DNA of 6,024 nt from Candidatus Bathyarchaeota archaeon (GCA_003662715.1 QMYO01000115.1:1-6024), one strand, 5' to 3'. Positions 1 through 5,280 are shown, counted from the first letter of the stretch. Notes: a model not told the origin generated them from the letters alone. Program-made: numbers and translations.

Positions 1-39
1 GCCTAGAACTGAACGGTGAAATGCGCTTCTTTCTGCATG

Positions 40-387
40 TTATTTCGCCTTTCCTCTCTTTTGCCGCAATCTTCTTATGGCACTTAAAATAAAGCCTATC
101 CACGCAACAAGCAAAGCTGGGAATGTTAGGCAGACGTATTTTCCACCGTTCCAATTACAATAGGCATATTCCCAACCGTCCCAACGATACTTTATTTTTT
201 CAACGGGTGGGCACTCATCCGATTCAAACCATTCAATAAGTTTGCGGTGTTCCTCAAGAGTATAGAAAAGCGCAGAACACCAAATTATCGTAGCCACCAA
301 GAGCGTTACTAAAGCCAACTTAAACTTGGAAATTTCCATCCCATTTTTACTTCTGCTTAAGCATAGCCATAAGCTTTTAGGTTTCAA
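40..387 (-). CDS. Small two-helix membrane protein of unknown function
   Basis: I do not recognise the family of this 115-residue protein. Two hydrophobic segments are visible, at about residues 23-43 (rich in L, V, A, I) and 86-104. Between them is a roughly 43-residue polar loop carrying cysteines at 59, 77 and 86 and several aromatic residues. The C-terminus is strongly basic (RRLRQKRGKAK), so by the positive-inside rule both ends should be cytoplasmic and the cysteine-bearing loop outside, where a disulfide is possible. The longest frame begins with TTG at 387, preceded by a weak AGGAAG ribosome-binding site. The alternative is ATG at 339 (residue 17), just ahead of the first helix, but it has no clear ribosome-binding site. 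The gene is not visibly linked to the plus-strand restriction-modification operon that starts at 640. It looks real from its membrane-protein composition, but the start is uncertain. Confidence 0.6.
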   Translation of the reverse strand: MKPKSLWLCLSRSKNGMEISKFKLALVTLLVATIIWCSALFYTLEEHRKLIEWFESDECPPVEKIKYRWDGWEYAYCNWNGGKYVCLTFPALLVAWIGFILSAIRRLRQKRGKAK

Positions 388-388
388 C

Positions 389-559
389 TTAACTTCCTAA
401 TGCTCTTTCAACATCGGAAAAATAGTAAAGAAACTCAAGAAAGACTTGCCAAAGAAAGAGAAGGTCATTGTGTAGTTTCTTTCCATCTCTCAATAAGTAG
501 TTTGTCGTCTGGATATAGATATAATAGGCTGTTGAAAGTTTCGTAACCTTTAAATACAT
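389..559 (-). CDS. Doubtful 56-residue open frame upstream of the membrane protein gene
   Basis: An ATG-started minus-strand frame of 56 codons ends with TAA two bases before the TTG start of the downstream membrane-protein gene, an arrangement that would allow translational coupling. The translation begins MYLKVTKLSTAYY and is rich in aromatic residues and leucine (FLWQVFLEFLYYF near residues 35-47). No ribosome-binding site precedes the ATG and I recognise no family. It could be a genuine small gene, a decayed gene fragment or chance. The same bases hold a good TATA-like box for the plus-strand operon, which favours reading the stretch partly as promoter DNA. Confidence 0.2.
   Translation of the reverse strand: MYLKVTKLSTAYYIYIQTTNYLLRDGKKLHNDLLFLWQVFLEFLYYFSDVERALGS
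549..556 (+). promoter_or_regulatory. Candidate TATA box for the methyltransferase operon
   Basis: TTTAAATA, preceded by AACC, resembles an archaeal TATA box with its upstream recognition element. Transcription would start near 580, giving a leader of about 60 bases before the ATG at 640. A weaker alternative, TTTTAAGTA near 594-602, would give a much shorter leader. This is seen by eye only. Confidence 0.45.
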
Positions 560-639
560 GGTTTTCGTTTTCTGTTGAAAGATTCAAATAGTTTTTTAAG
601 TAGGTATTACCACATATTTTTTAGTGAGGTTTACGTGAG

Positions 640-882
640 ATGGTGCTAGAGAAGGAAACCAAGATATTTCAGAGCAGAAACGCCCGCACGCAGTATATAA
701 TGATCTCGGCGGATATCGTTAACGATTCACAGTATCCATTTAAAGAGGGGGAAAAAGTTAGAATCACGGTTGACCCATACCGTAGGATGATGATCATTAG
801 GTCTGTTAAGGAGCCATACATCGAGGTCTCTCGTGAGGGCATCTACATTAAGGGGAAGCAGATAGAGGTGGTTGAGGAATGA
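640..882 (+). CDS. Small AbrB-like (swapped-hairpin) protein, probable DNA-binding regulator
   Basis: This 80-residue protein has the sequence character of an AbrB/SpoVT-type swapped-hairpin domain. A strand ending in YIMISADIVNDSQ (residues 19-31) leads to PFKEGEKVRITVD (33-45) and a further strand MMIIRS (50-55). The pattern 'I-x-I-P/S-A-x-x-V ... G-x-x-V-x-I' is typical of that fold. A short beta-rich tail (58-80, EPYIEVSREGIYIKGKQI) follows. GAGGT sits about 10 bases before the ATG and GTGAG abuts it. The stop codon overlaps the next gene's start (ATGA), so the two are translationally coupled, and the methyltransferase gene follows. AbrB-like proteins are usually dimeric transcription regulators or antitoxins. 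Here I infer a role in controlling the restriction-modification genes, or possibly an accessory role in target binding. The fold assignment is by pattern only. Confidence 0.65.
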   Translation: MVLEKETKIFQSRNARTQYIMISADIVNDSQYPFKEGEKVRITVDPYRRMMIIRSVKEPYIEVSREGIYIKGKQIEVVEE

Positions 883-1163
883 AATCATATCTGAGGAAGT
901 TGACCCCTACAGAAGTGAAACGACATTACATTTACGTCACCACAGATCATAGAGACATACTTCCCAAGATGGGCGAGCCCTTTAAGATTTGGATCAACGA
1001 AGAGAAAATGGAAGCCAAACTAGATGCCCAAGGCAGGATTTGGCTTGACTGGAGAGCCTTTGAGGATTTAAAGTCTGGTGACACGGTTGAGCTTATCAGA
1101 AATCCAGACGGAACCTTTTCTTTAGAGGCGGTCGGGAATGAGGAAGAGAAAGAGGGGAACTAA
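879..1163 (+). CDS. Second small beta-rich AbrB-like protein coupled to the methyltransferase
   Basis: This 94-residue acidic protein starts at an ATG that overlaps the upstream stop by four bases, with GAGGTGG about eight bases before it. The N-terminal part contains KRHYIYVTTDHRDILPKMGE (residues 14-33). The C-terminal part, GRIWLDWRAFEDLKSGDTVE (52-71), has the 'GRI-x-L ... L-x-x-GD-x-V-E' pattern seen in AbrB-type swapped-hairpin domains, followed by a strand with RNPDGTFSLE. The last residues are highly charged (EEEKEG). Its 3' end overlaps the methyltransferase start by 26 bases in another frame, so the three plus-strand genes form a tightly coupled operon. The function is not known to me. 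Regulation of, or partnership with, the DNA methyltransferase is an inference from gene order. The fold assignment is tentative. Confidence 0.6.
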   Translation: MKSYLRKLTPTEVKRHYIYVTTDHRDILPKMGEPFKIWINEEKMEAKLDAQGRIWLDWRAFEDLKSGDTVELIRNPDGTFSLEAVGNEEEKEGN

Positions 1164-2058
1164 GACAAGTAGCTTCGGTGTGAAGGGTAGAGAGGCTCAC
1201 GATTCAACTCCATTCTATTCTAGGAAACTCTACGGTAGATGGGAGCTACCTAAGCCTAGCCCTGAAGACCTCGTTGAGAGAAGCGTTCCAAAAGAGCTTC
1301 TAGACGAAGTGTTGCTGGGCGATGCGAGAGACGTTTTAAAGAAGTTTCCGCCCAATTGCATGCATCTTATGGTAACGTCGCCGCCATACAATGTTGGCAA
1401 GGAATACGATGAGGATTTGACGCTTTCCGAGTATCTTGACTTTTTAGCCGAGGTTATGGAACAAGTCCATAGAGTGTTAGTTTGGGGTGGAAGAGTCTGT
1501 TTTAACGTTGCCAACCTTGGAAGGAAACCCTACCTTCCCCTACATAAATACATAATGGACGTTTTCGAAGAAATAGGTTTTCTTATGAGGGGAGAGGTCA
1601 TCTGGTATAAGGGTGATGCTGTTGCAGGTTCATCTACAGCGTGGGGAACTTGGAAGTCGGCTGTTAACCCCACACTCAGGGATACCCATGAATATTTGCT
1701 CGTTTTCTCCAAAGGAACCTTCAAGAGAAGAAATGTAGGTAGGCGTGAGAGCACTATTTCAAGGGACGAGTTCATTGAGTTTACGAAAAGCGTGTGGACT
1801 TTTTCTCCAGAGTCAGCTACGAGCGTTGGACACCCAGCCCCCTTCCCCATAGAACTCCCATATCGTTGCATCCAGTTATACACGTTAAAAGGAGACGTAG
1901 TTCTAGACCCATTTGTAGGAAGCGGGACAACTTGTTTGGCATCTGCTATGACGGGCAGGCATTATGTTGGAATCGACGTCGATGAGAACTATGTAAAACT
2001 TGCTAAGAAGAGAATCAACGAATATATCGCACAGAAACAACTAACCGAGTTCCGATAA
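1138..2058 (+). CDS. Beta-class DNA methyltransferase of a type II R-M system, probably N4-cytosine
   Basis: This 306-residue protein transfers a methyl group from S-adenosylmethionine to an exocyclic amino group in DNA. The catalytic motif IV, TSPPYN (residues 80-85), comes first. The AdoMet-binding motif I, DPFVGSGTT (257-265), lies near the C-terminus, and HPAPFP (232-237) is motif X. This order defines the beta class. An SPPY rather than DPPY motif is typical of N4-cytosine enzymes, though some N6-adenine enzymes also have it. The section at about 155-225 (KGDAVAGSSTAWGTW, RDTHEYLLVFSKG) should contain the target-recognition region. All key motifs are intact. The start at 1138 has GAGG nine bases upstream and gives a basic N-terminus; GTG at 1180 is an alternative. 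The gene ends inside the 3' end of a convergent nuclease gene, its presumed partner. I cannot read the recognition sequence from the protein. Confidence 0.92.
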   Translation: MRKRKRGTKTSSFGVKGREAHDSTPFYSRKLYGRWELPKPSPEDLVERSVPKELLDEVLLGDARDVLKKFPPNCMHLMVTSPPYNVGKEYDEDLTLSEYLDFLAEVMEQVHRVLVWGGRVCFNVANLGRKPYLPLHKYIMDVFEEIGFLMRGEVIWYKGDAVAGSSTAWGTWKSAVNPTLRDTHEYLLVFSKGTFKRRNVGRRESTISRDEFIEFTKSVWTFSPESATSVGHPAPFPIELPYRCIQLYTLKGDVVLDPFVGSGTTCLASAMTGRHYVGIDVDENYVKLAKKRINEYIAQKQLTEFR

Positions 2059-2685
2059 CCTTTTCCTTATCATGTTCACCATTTCTTCTAATTCTACATA
2101 ATTAGTGACATCAACGATCTTGTCCACTATGTCACCCTCAGCTAGGTCGCACATACACTTGGCGTTACCCCCTGTGGGTTTATGGCTGGTCACTATAAAG
2201 AAAAGGGTGTCAGGATATGCTCTTGAAATCTGATAGGCGTTGCAAATCGCCTTCTTAACGGTGTCGGTTCTTAACATGCCTGGACGTGGCAACTTCACAC
2301 GTTTTCCGTTACAGATGATGTGGTCGGCAGCCCCCTTTGCCTCGATAACGGCAACAATTTTCCTGTCGAGCATTCCACCGCTTATAACGGCAAAGTCAGC
2401 CTCCCCACCCATAACCATACATGCTTTCGGAAGGCTAACGTCTGGCGTCAGTTGTATATCAGAAAATAACTTCTCCATTATAATTTTGAAGCATGCCTCA
2501 AAAGCTTCGCCGAATTTAGCCGCCCTTGCTTGGTAGTCTCGGCAAAGATCATATGCCGCCGAGACCTCTTCGAAGGCAACGTTTAAAAAATCTCTTAAGT
2601 TGTTCTCACTTAGCCCTATTCTATCAACAACCTTTCTAACTAAACTTTCTGTTGAAGTAGACTTAACGTAAGAGGCTAAATCCAT
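2041..2685 (-). CDS. Type II restriction endonuclease (PD-(D/E)xK fold), partner of the methyltransferase
   Basis: This 214-residue protein carries a PD-(D/E)xK nuclease signature. GEADFAV (94-100, with D97) is followed by a beta strand ending in VIEAKG (113-118), giving D97-x17-E115-A-K117. The helix with GEAFEA (59-64) supplies the acidic residue usually found upstream of the core. A later segment, RTDTVKKAICNAYQISR (139-155), looks like the helix following the core, and the central LFFIVTSHKPTGG (161-173) like another core strand. The size is normal for a type II enzyme. The gene converges on the methyltransferase and overlaps its last 18 bases, the usual layout for an R-M pair, so cleavage of the unmethylated form of the same site is inferred. 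No ribosome-binding site precedes the ATG, so the gene may be leaderless or read from the upstream small genes. The specificity is unknown. Confidence 0.85.
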   Translation of the reverse strand: MDLASYVKSTSTESLVRKVVDRIGLSENNLRDFLNVAFEEVSAAYDLCRDYQARAAKFGEAFEACFKIIMEKLFSDIQLTPDVSLPKACMVMGGEADFAVISGGMLDRKIVAVIEAKGAADHIICNGKRVKLPRPGMLRTDTVKKAICNAYQISRAYPDTLFFIVTSHKPTGGNAKCMCDLAEGDIVDKIVDVTNYVELEEMVNMIRKRLSELG

Positions 2686-2708
2686 ATATTTGGATTATTG
2701 TAAAACGC

Positions 2709-2717
2709 TAATAAGAT
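2709..2717 (-). promoter_or_regulatory. Possible TATA-like box for a leaderless nuclease transcript
   Basis: On the minus strand, TCTTATTAG is centred roughly 28 bases upstream of the nuclease ATG, where a TATA box would put the transcription start at or near the start codon. The absence of any Shine-Dalgarno-like sequence before the ATG fits a leaderless message. The match to a TATA consensus is poor. Confidence 0.25.
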
Positions 2718-2727
2718 TTTAGTCTCT

Positions 2728-2904
2728 TCAAATGATAGGTGGGCTTATTTCCACGTGCAGTATCAATTCATCAAAGTCTAAATCCTCTCGGTCATTGGTT
2801 CTCACGAAAACGTCTATGGTCTTCGTGTTAGACGGTTGGGTTTCTTCCAATAACTCTTTTAATTGATCTTTAGGTATCGAGATTTTCACCCTCAATTTCC
2901 TCAC
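2728..2904 (-). CDS. Small 58-residue protein of unknown function, GTG start
   Basis: Reading the minus strand from a GTG at 2904 gives an uninterrupted 58-codon frame. It begins (M)RKLRVKISIPKDQLKELLEE, passes through TKTIDVFVRTNDREDLDFDE and ends in LILHVEISPPII. The alternation of strand (LRVKISIP), amphipathic helix (KDQLKELLEE) and two further strands looks like a small alpha/beta protein rather than noise. No in-frame ATG exists upstream before a stop, so GTG is the likely start, but no good ribosome-binding site adjoins it. It lies 42 bases upstream of the nuclease gene and 32 bases downstream of the next minus-strand gene, so the three could be one transcript. I recognise no family. 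A role linked to the nuclease is only positional inference. Confidence 0.5.
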   Translation of the reverse strand: MRKLRVKISIPKDQLKELLEETQPSNTKTIDVFVRTNDREDLDFDELILHVEISPPII

Positions 2905-2912
2905 CCAAGATG

Positions 2913-2930
2913 GGGAGGGAAATCCCTCCC
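2913..2930. repeat. Perfect inverted repeat GGGAGGGA-AA-TCCCTCCC between two small genes
   Basis: Two perfectly complementary 8-base arms are separated by AA, between the stop of the roughly 100-residue gene (2937) and the GTG start of the 58-residue gene (2904). On the minus-strand transcript the first arm carries GGAGG, which could act as a ribosome-binding site but lies about 20 bases from the GTG and would be masked by the second arm. It could be a hairpin affecting translation, an RNA processing signal, a weak terminator or a protein-binding palindrome. Confidence 0.6.
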
Positions 2931-2936
2931 TAAACG

Positions 2937-3239
2937 TTATCCGCCTCCCTTAGTTGGAGGATTAGGGTATAGTCTCGGAGGTGGTCTAAGCCGATAGTCT
3001 CTGTGGGTCTTATCGCCACGCCTCTCTCCAGTCCTCGGAAGGGATTTCTGGTTGCGTCTAGCCCTAACTCGAAGCATGTGACCCCTTATGGTGCCAACAC
3101 TCTCTTGGTCAGCTACAGCCTCACGCTCTGCTGTTCCGACAGCCATGACATCGACTTTATCGAAACTTTCTTCTGTAAGCCTTAATTCAGCGTTTTCTCC
3201 ACGAATTATCTGCTTCCCTTTTAAATACGTAGTGCTCAT
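2937..3239 (-). CDS. Small protein with beta-rich N-terminus and basic, proline-rich tail, unknown function
   Basis: From the ATG at 3239 the protein is 100 residues. I prefer this start because GGTGA lies five bases upstream; the in-frame GTG at 3248, three codons earlier, falls within that ribosome-binding site. The N-terminal half contains MSTTYLKGKQIIRGENAELR and SFDKVDVMAVGTAEREAV, and looks like a small beta-rich domain. The second half is very basic (RGHMLRVRARRNQK, RTGERRGDKTHRDYRLR) and ends in RPPPRLYPNPPTKGGG, so it is probably disordered and able to bind nucleic acid. No family is recognised. It is divergent from a winged-helix regulator gene and could head a minus-strand transcript running through the 58-residue gene into the nuclease. 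A partly decayed gene with a read-through tail is possible. Confidence 0.5.
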   Translation of the reverse strand: MSTTYLKGKQIIRGENAELRLTEESFDKVDVMAVGTAEREAVADQESVGTIRGHMLRVRARRNQKSLPRTGERRGDKTHRDYRLRPPPRLYPNPPTKGGG

Positions 3240-3324
3240 ACTTTTCACCTTTTGCGTTTACGTTATCGTTTTTTCCAAACGTATCCCAAATGTTTAGCGA
3301 ATGCGAGAACGTAGGTGAAAAAGG
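3240..3324. promoter_or_regulatory. Divergent intergenic region with a possible operator
   Basis: These 85 bases separate two divergent genes, each with its own GGTGA ribosome-binding site (minus side near 3245-3249, plus side 3314-3318). An imperfect dyad, AAACGT (3277-3282) and ATGTTT (3290-3295) separated by seven bases, with five of six positions matching, lies near the middle and could bind the adjacent winged-helix protein. I see no convincing TATA box on either strand. Confidence 0.3.
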
Positions 3325-3621
3325 ATGTCATTCCGTGATAGGTTGCGTGTTGAGATTCTAAGTGAGCTTTACGAACGGGATTGGATGTCGATTTCCGATT
3401 TAGCTGGGGCTGTGGGTGTTCACTGGAAGACCGTGCAACGGCTTGTCAATCAACTTGATAAAGATGGATATGTGAGCATTTCAAAGATGGAGACCTTTCC
3501 TTTCACGGTCAAAGCATACTTAACTGAGAGGAGAAGACAGCTTGCATCTGACATTTTTTCGATAGGTGAAGGAAAACTTGGCAAAGCGGATAGACTATTG
3601 TTGATGTCTTCTCAGACTTGA
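3325..3621 (+). CDS. Small winged-helix transcription regulator
   Basis: This 98-residue protein is a winged helix-turn-helix. An N-terminal helix (FRDRLRVEILSELYERD, 3-19) leads into WMSISDLAGAVGVHWKTVQR (20-39). There 'ISDLAGAVGV' is the first helix and turn and 'HWKTVQRLVNQLDKDGYV' (33-50) is the recognition helix and its continuation. A wing with SISKMETFPFTVKAYLT (51-67) and a C-terminal helix follow. The fold resembles small archaeal MarR/ArsR-like regulators; the exact family is uncertain. The start is well supported by AGGTGA seven bases before the ATG. It is divergent from the small gene at 2937-3239, so it probably regulates that promoter and its own. No ligand-binding domain or metal-binding cysteine is present, so the signal it reads is not apparent. 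Confidence 0.8.
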   Translation: MSFRDRLRVEILSELYERDWMSISDLAGAVGVHWKTVQRLVNQLDKDGYVSISKMETFPFTVKAYLTERRRQLASDIFSIGEGKLGKADRLLLMSSQT

Positions 3622-3624
3622 ACG

Positions 3625-3777
3625 CTACAATGCCATTATCAACATTGCTATAAGGGAAAGTGCTACGTGAACCTTCACGTTATCTATACCTCTGACTCTT
3701 ACGGCTTTCAAGGCTAGCTCCTCTTTCAACCTTGAAGTAGCATGCACCCTCGGCGATATTATCTGGGCTACAAAGGA
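3625..3777 (-). pseudogene. C-terminal remnant of a DDE-type transposase
   Basis: A minus-strand open stretch of about 50 codons without a start codon, bounded upstream by an in-frame TAA, reads ...RVHATSRLKEELALKAVRVR followed by GIDNVKVHVALSLIAMLI and ends MAL-stop. The pattern 'R-G-x-x-N-V-x-V-H-x-x-L-S-L-I-A-M-L' is the typical end of archaeal insertion-sequence transposases with a DDE catalytic domain (IS4/IS5-like). The catalytic residues would lie upstream and are absent: the next 200 bases upstream on this strand do not continue the protein in any frame I can follow. I infer an old insertion sequence decayed to a fragment. The precise IS family is uncertain, and I saw no terminal inverted repeats. 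The fragment ends four bases after the convergent winged-helix gene. Confidence 0.6.
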
Positions 3778-3988
3778 TTATGCAACGTGGAAACGAAGAA
3801 AACGAAAGCGTAAAAGTTAGTCAGGTAATCTTACTTACGCTTCATGGATCTCCTCTTAGAAACCTCTTTCATACTCGCCCTCAATCAATCGTTCCGTCTT
3901 TAAAATTCTTCGACAACTCCTTGGACGGGGCTAGATCACTTGGGTGTGTAACATTATTAACCTCGTCTTCGAATACTTCTTTATCTCA
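3778..3988. other. Stretch without a convincing gene, probably decayed DNA
   Basis: Only short broken frames are present. On the minus strand the frame of the 63-residue gene continues beyond its tandem TAA-TGA stops for 34 more codons (3985 down to a TGA at 3881; DKEVFEDEVNNVTHPSDLAP and onward). A different minus-strand frame shows ILKTERLIEGEYERGF before a stop near 3850. Both have protein-like composition, which suggests remnants of coding sequence, but I recognise neither. A long plus-strand frame over this region has shadow-like composition (serine-, leucine- and phenylalanine-rich). Confidence 0.35.
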
Positions 3989-4180
3989 TTATATATCCTC
4001 TTTAACATTTTCCGTCTCCTCGATTTTAAGCCGGTATTTTTCGTTTATTAAGTCGTATATACCGTTCTCCCTCCTAATCGCTCTAATTTTTTGGCGGCAA
4101 CCAGGCTTAAGGACCTCGGCTTCTGGAAAGCGTTCCTCTAAAACACCTACTAAGGATTTTAGGATTTGGCGCTCAGACAT
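3989..4180 (-). CDS. Small charged protein of unknown function
   Basis: This 63-residue protein has a strong start: GGTGA five bases before the ATG on the minus strand and a TTTAAA box (4215-4220) at about the right distance for a short leader. The sequence shows an N-terminal helix, MSERQILKSLVGVLEERFPE (1-20), a middle section AEVLKPGCRQKIRAIRREN, and a highly charged end, EKYRLKIEETENVKEDI. I do not recognise it. The frame continues after two adjacent stops (TAA TGA) with 34 protein-like codons, so this may be the truncated front of a once longer gene next to the transposase remnant. Equally it may be a complete small protein. The longer plus-strand frame overlapping it is a shadow. Confidence 0.55.
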   Translation of the reverse strand: MSERQILKSLVGVLEERFPEAEVLKPGCRQKIRAIRRENGIYDLINEKYRLKIEETENVKEDI

Positions 4181-4490
4181 GAAGTCACCTTTATATATTA
4201 TTTTTCACTTCACATTTAAAGAACCATAGTGTACATGCCTAATAGATTCTTTCAGGAGGCGTGAAAACATCTTATGATGTTTCTGTACTGTTTTTGGTTA
4301 TTTTAACGATCCATATATTTCTTAGATGGGGTTCAATTTATACCCTTAAACTATCATGGAGTGGAGAGAAAATAACCGAAGATTCGCCTATTTGCAAGTA
4401 GAACAAATAGAGGTCTAAAATCCTTAACTCAACAAGAGTTCAGCTTTATGCTGAAGAATATAGCGAAGAATCTTAACGAAAAAGAAAGAC
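4181..4490. other. AT-rich spacer with a small hairpin and no confident gene
   Basis: This spacer contains the promoter side of the 63-residue gene, including TTTAAA at 4215-4220. It also holds a plus-strand GTG frame at 4261-4401 (46 codons, one hydrophobic segment VLFLVILTIHIFL) whose AGGAGG lies only one base before the GTG, too close for normal initiation. From 4376 a plus-strand frame without a start runs into the 3' end of the opposite-strand gene. Nothing else is recognised. Confidence 0.4.
4265..4282. repeat. Small perfect hairpin AAACATC-TTAT-GATGTTT
   Basis: Seven-base arms with a four-base loop are followed on the plus strand by a T-rich run (TGTTTTTGGTTATTTT). It could be a terminator-like hairpin or a regulator-binding palindrome, but no plus-strand gene ends directly before it. 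Confidence 0.4.
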
Positions 4491-5243
4491 TCATTTTAAA
4501 AACGAATCTAAGTAAAAATCTATCCGTTCCAAGTTATCCAATGCTACTATTCTCCAAGATGATTCTGTCATGAAGAAATGCATTACTATTAATGGAATTT
4601 TTACGATATCGTAAAATATGCAGAAAGGAGGTTTTTGTGCTTTCAATGGGCACTTAAAAGGATCTTTCAAGTTGCACTCAAGTCCTCCTTTATTCTCTGT
4701 ATGATTTTTTACGTAGGGACAATTAGAGGCTTGCGATATGTTTGGGGCTATAACATACCCCAAGACAGGTAGTCTACCAGAACGACGAAAACTTTCTTCA
4801 TGAAGACCCTCAAGTTCATAATGGGTAGACCTAAGCGGAAAAGAAAGGTTTGAGGTGGCTTTATCCACTACTGCAGGAAGGATGGACCTATAAAATAAGA
4901 ATTGAAATTCTGGCACTGGCAATAAACTAACCACTAAAGGTGGCAGGAGTTCTGGAATTTCATGGAATGTAAAGGGCTTTTCAGGGTGATAGAACCCAAC
5001 TCCCATAATAGCAATCCACCCTCTTTGGGCGCATTTTTGCGCCACAATATGGAGAATTTCTTCACCATTATTTTCGTATGGACCAAGAACAGCTACTTTT
5101 GGATACTTACCCCAATGTTTTTCGAGATGAAATTTTATAAGTTGCGTAATTAGTGGTAAAATGATTATTCGCACTGTTTGTTTTTTTAAATCTTTATTAA
5201 GTTCCCTTAATATTTCAACTAATGGAATTTCAAATCCGGGCAT
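4491..5243 (-). CDS. Deoxyribosyltransferase-like (Rossmann-type) protein with four-cysteine region, function unknown
   Basis: This is a 250-residue protein. After a helical N-terminus (about 7-45) comes PKVAVLGPYENNGEEILH (48-65), with a 'GPY' loop after the first strand and then RGWIAIMGVGFY (74-85). FHEIPELLPPL (93-103) and HYELEGLHEESFRRSGRLPV (141-160) follow, then LGYVI. An 'E-x-E-G ... G-x-L-P-V-L-G-Y' block after a GPY strand resembles nucleoside 2-deoxyribosyltransferase-like folds, where a glutamate is the nucleophile; E143 or E145 would be the candidate. Cysteines 175, 190, 198 and 208 could bind zinc. The C-terminal part (WRIVALDNLERI) looks like a closing strand and helix. I know no function. 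It is divergent from a winged-helix regulator gene across an operator-like repeat. A nucleotide- or base-modifying enzyme is an inference; an unrelated Rossmann protein is possible. Confidence 0.7.
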   Translation of the reverse strand: MPGFEIPLVEILRELNKDLKKQTVRIIILPLITQLIKFHLEKHWGKYPKVAVLGPYENNGEEILHIVAQKCAQRGWIAIMGVGFYHPEKPFTFHEIPELLPPLVVSLLPVPEFQFLFYRSILPAVVDKATSNLSFPLRSTHYELEGLHEESFRRSGRLPVLGYVIAPNISQASNCPYVKNHTENKGGLECNLKDPFKCPLKAQKPPFCIFYDIVKIPLIVMHFFMTESSWRIVALDNLERIDFYLDSFLK

Positions 5244-5280
5244 AATCTTACCCCATGATGGTGTTGCTTTTTTTGGAACA

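Noticed and set aside
1230..1514. Minus-strand open frame inside the methyltransferase gene
   Set aside because: Serine- and leucine-rich shadow of a gene whose motifs are intact on the other strand.
1530..1883. Second minus-strand open frame inside the methyltransferase gene
   Set aside because: Lies fully opposite conserved methyltransferase sequence and has no ribosome-binding site or recognisable domain.
2240..2536. Plus-strand open frame inside the nuclease gene
   Set aside because: Shadow of the PD-(D/E)xK coding region; its composition mirrors the antisense codons.
3088..3297. Plus-strand open frame crossing the start of the roughly 100-residue minus-strand gene
   Set aside because: No ribosome-binding site. 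It crosses the divergent promoter region, and the minus-strand frame has a clear GGTGA start.
3665..3680. Palindrome ACGTGAA-CC-TTCACGT
   Set aside because: It falls inside the transposase remnant, where the encoded N-V-K-V-H-V residues produce it, so there is no need to invoke a regulatory site.
3780..4229. 149-codon plus-strand open frame
   Set aside because: Composition is rich in S, L, F and T as expected for an antisense shadow. The opposite strand has a gene with a strong ribosome-binding site and charged protein-like sequence.
4261..4401. 46-codon GTG frame after AGGAGG with one hydrophobic segment
   Set aside because: The ribosome-binding site is one base from the GTG, too close for normal initiation, and the hairpin at 4265-4282 lies in its first codons.
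4962..5153. Plus-strand open frame inside the deoxyribosyltransferase-like gene
   Set aside because: Shadow frame opposite the conserved GPY and GVGFY region, with no initiation signal.
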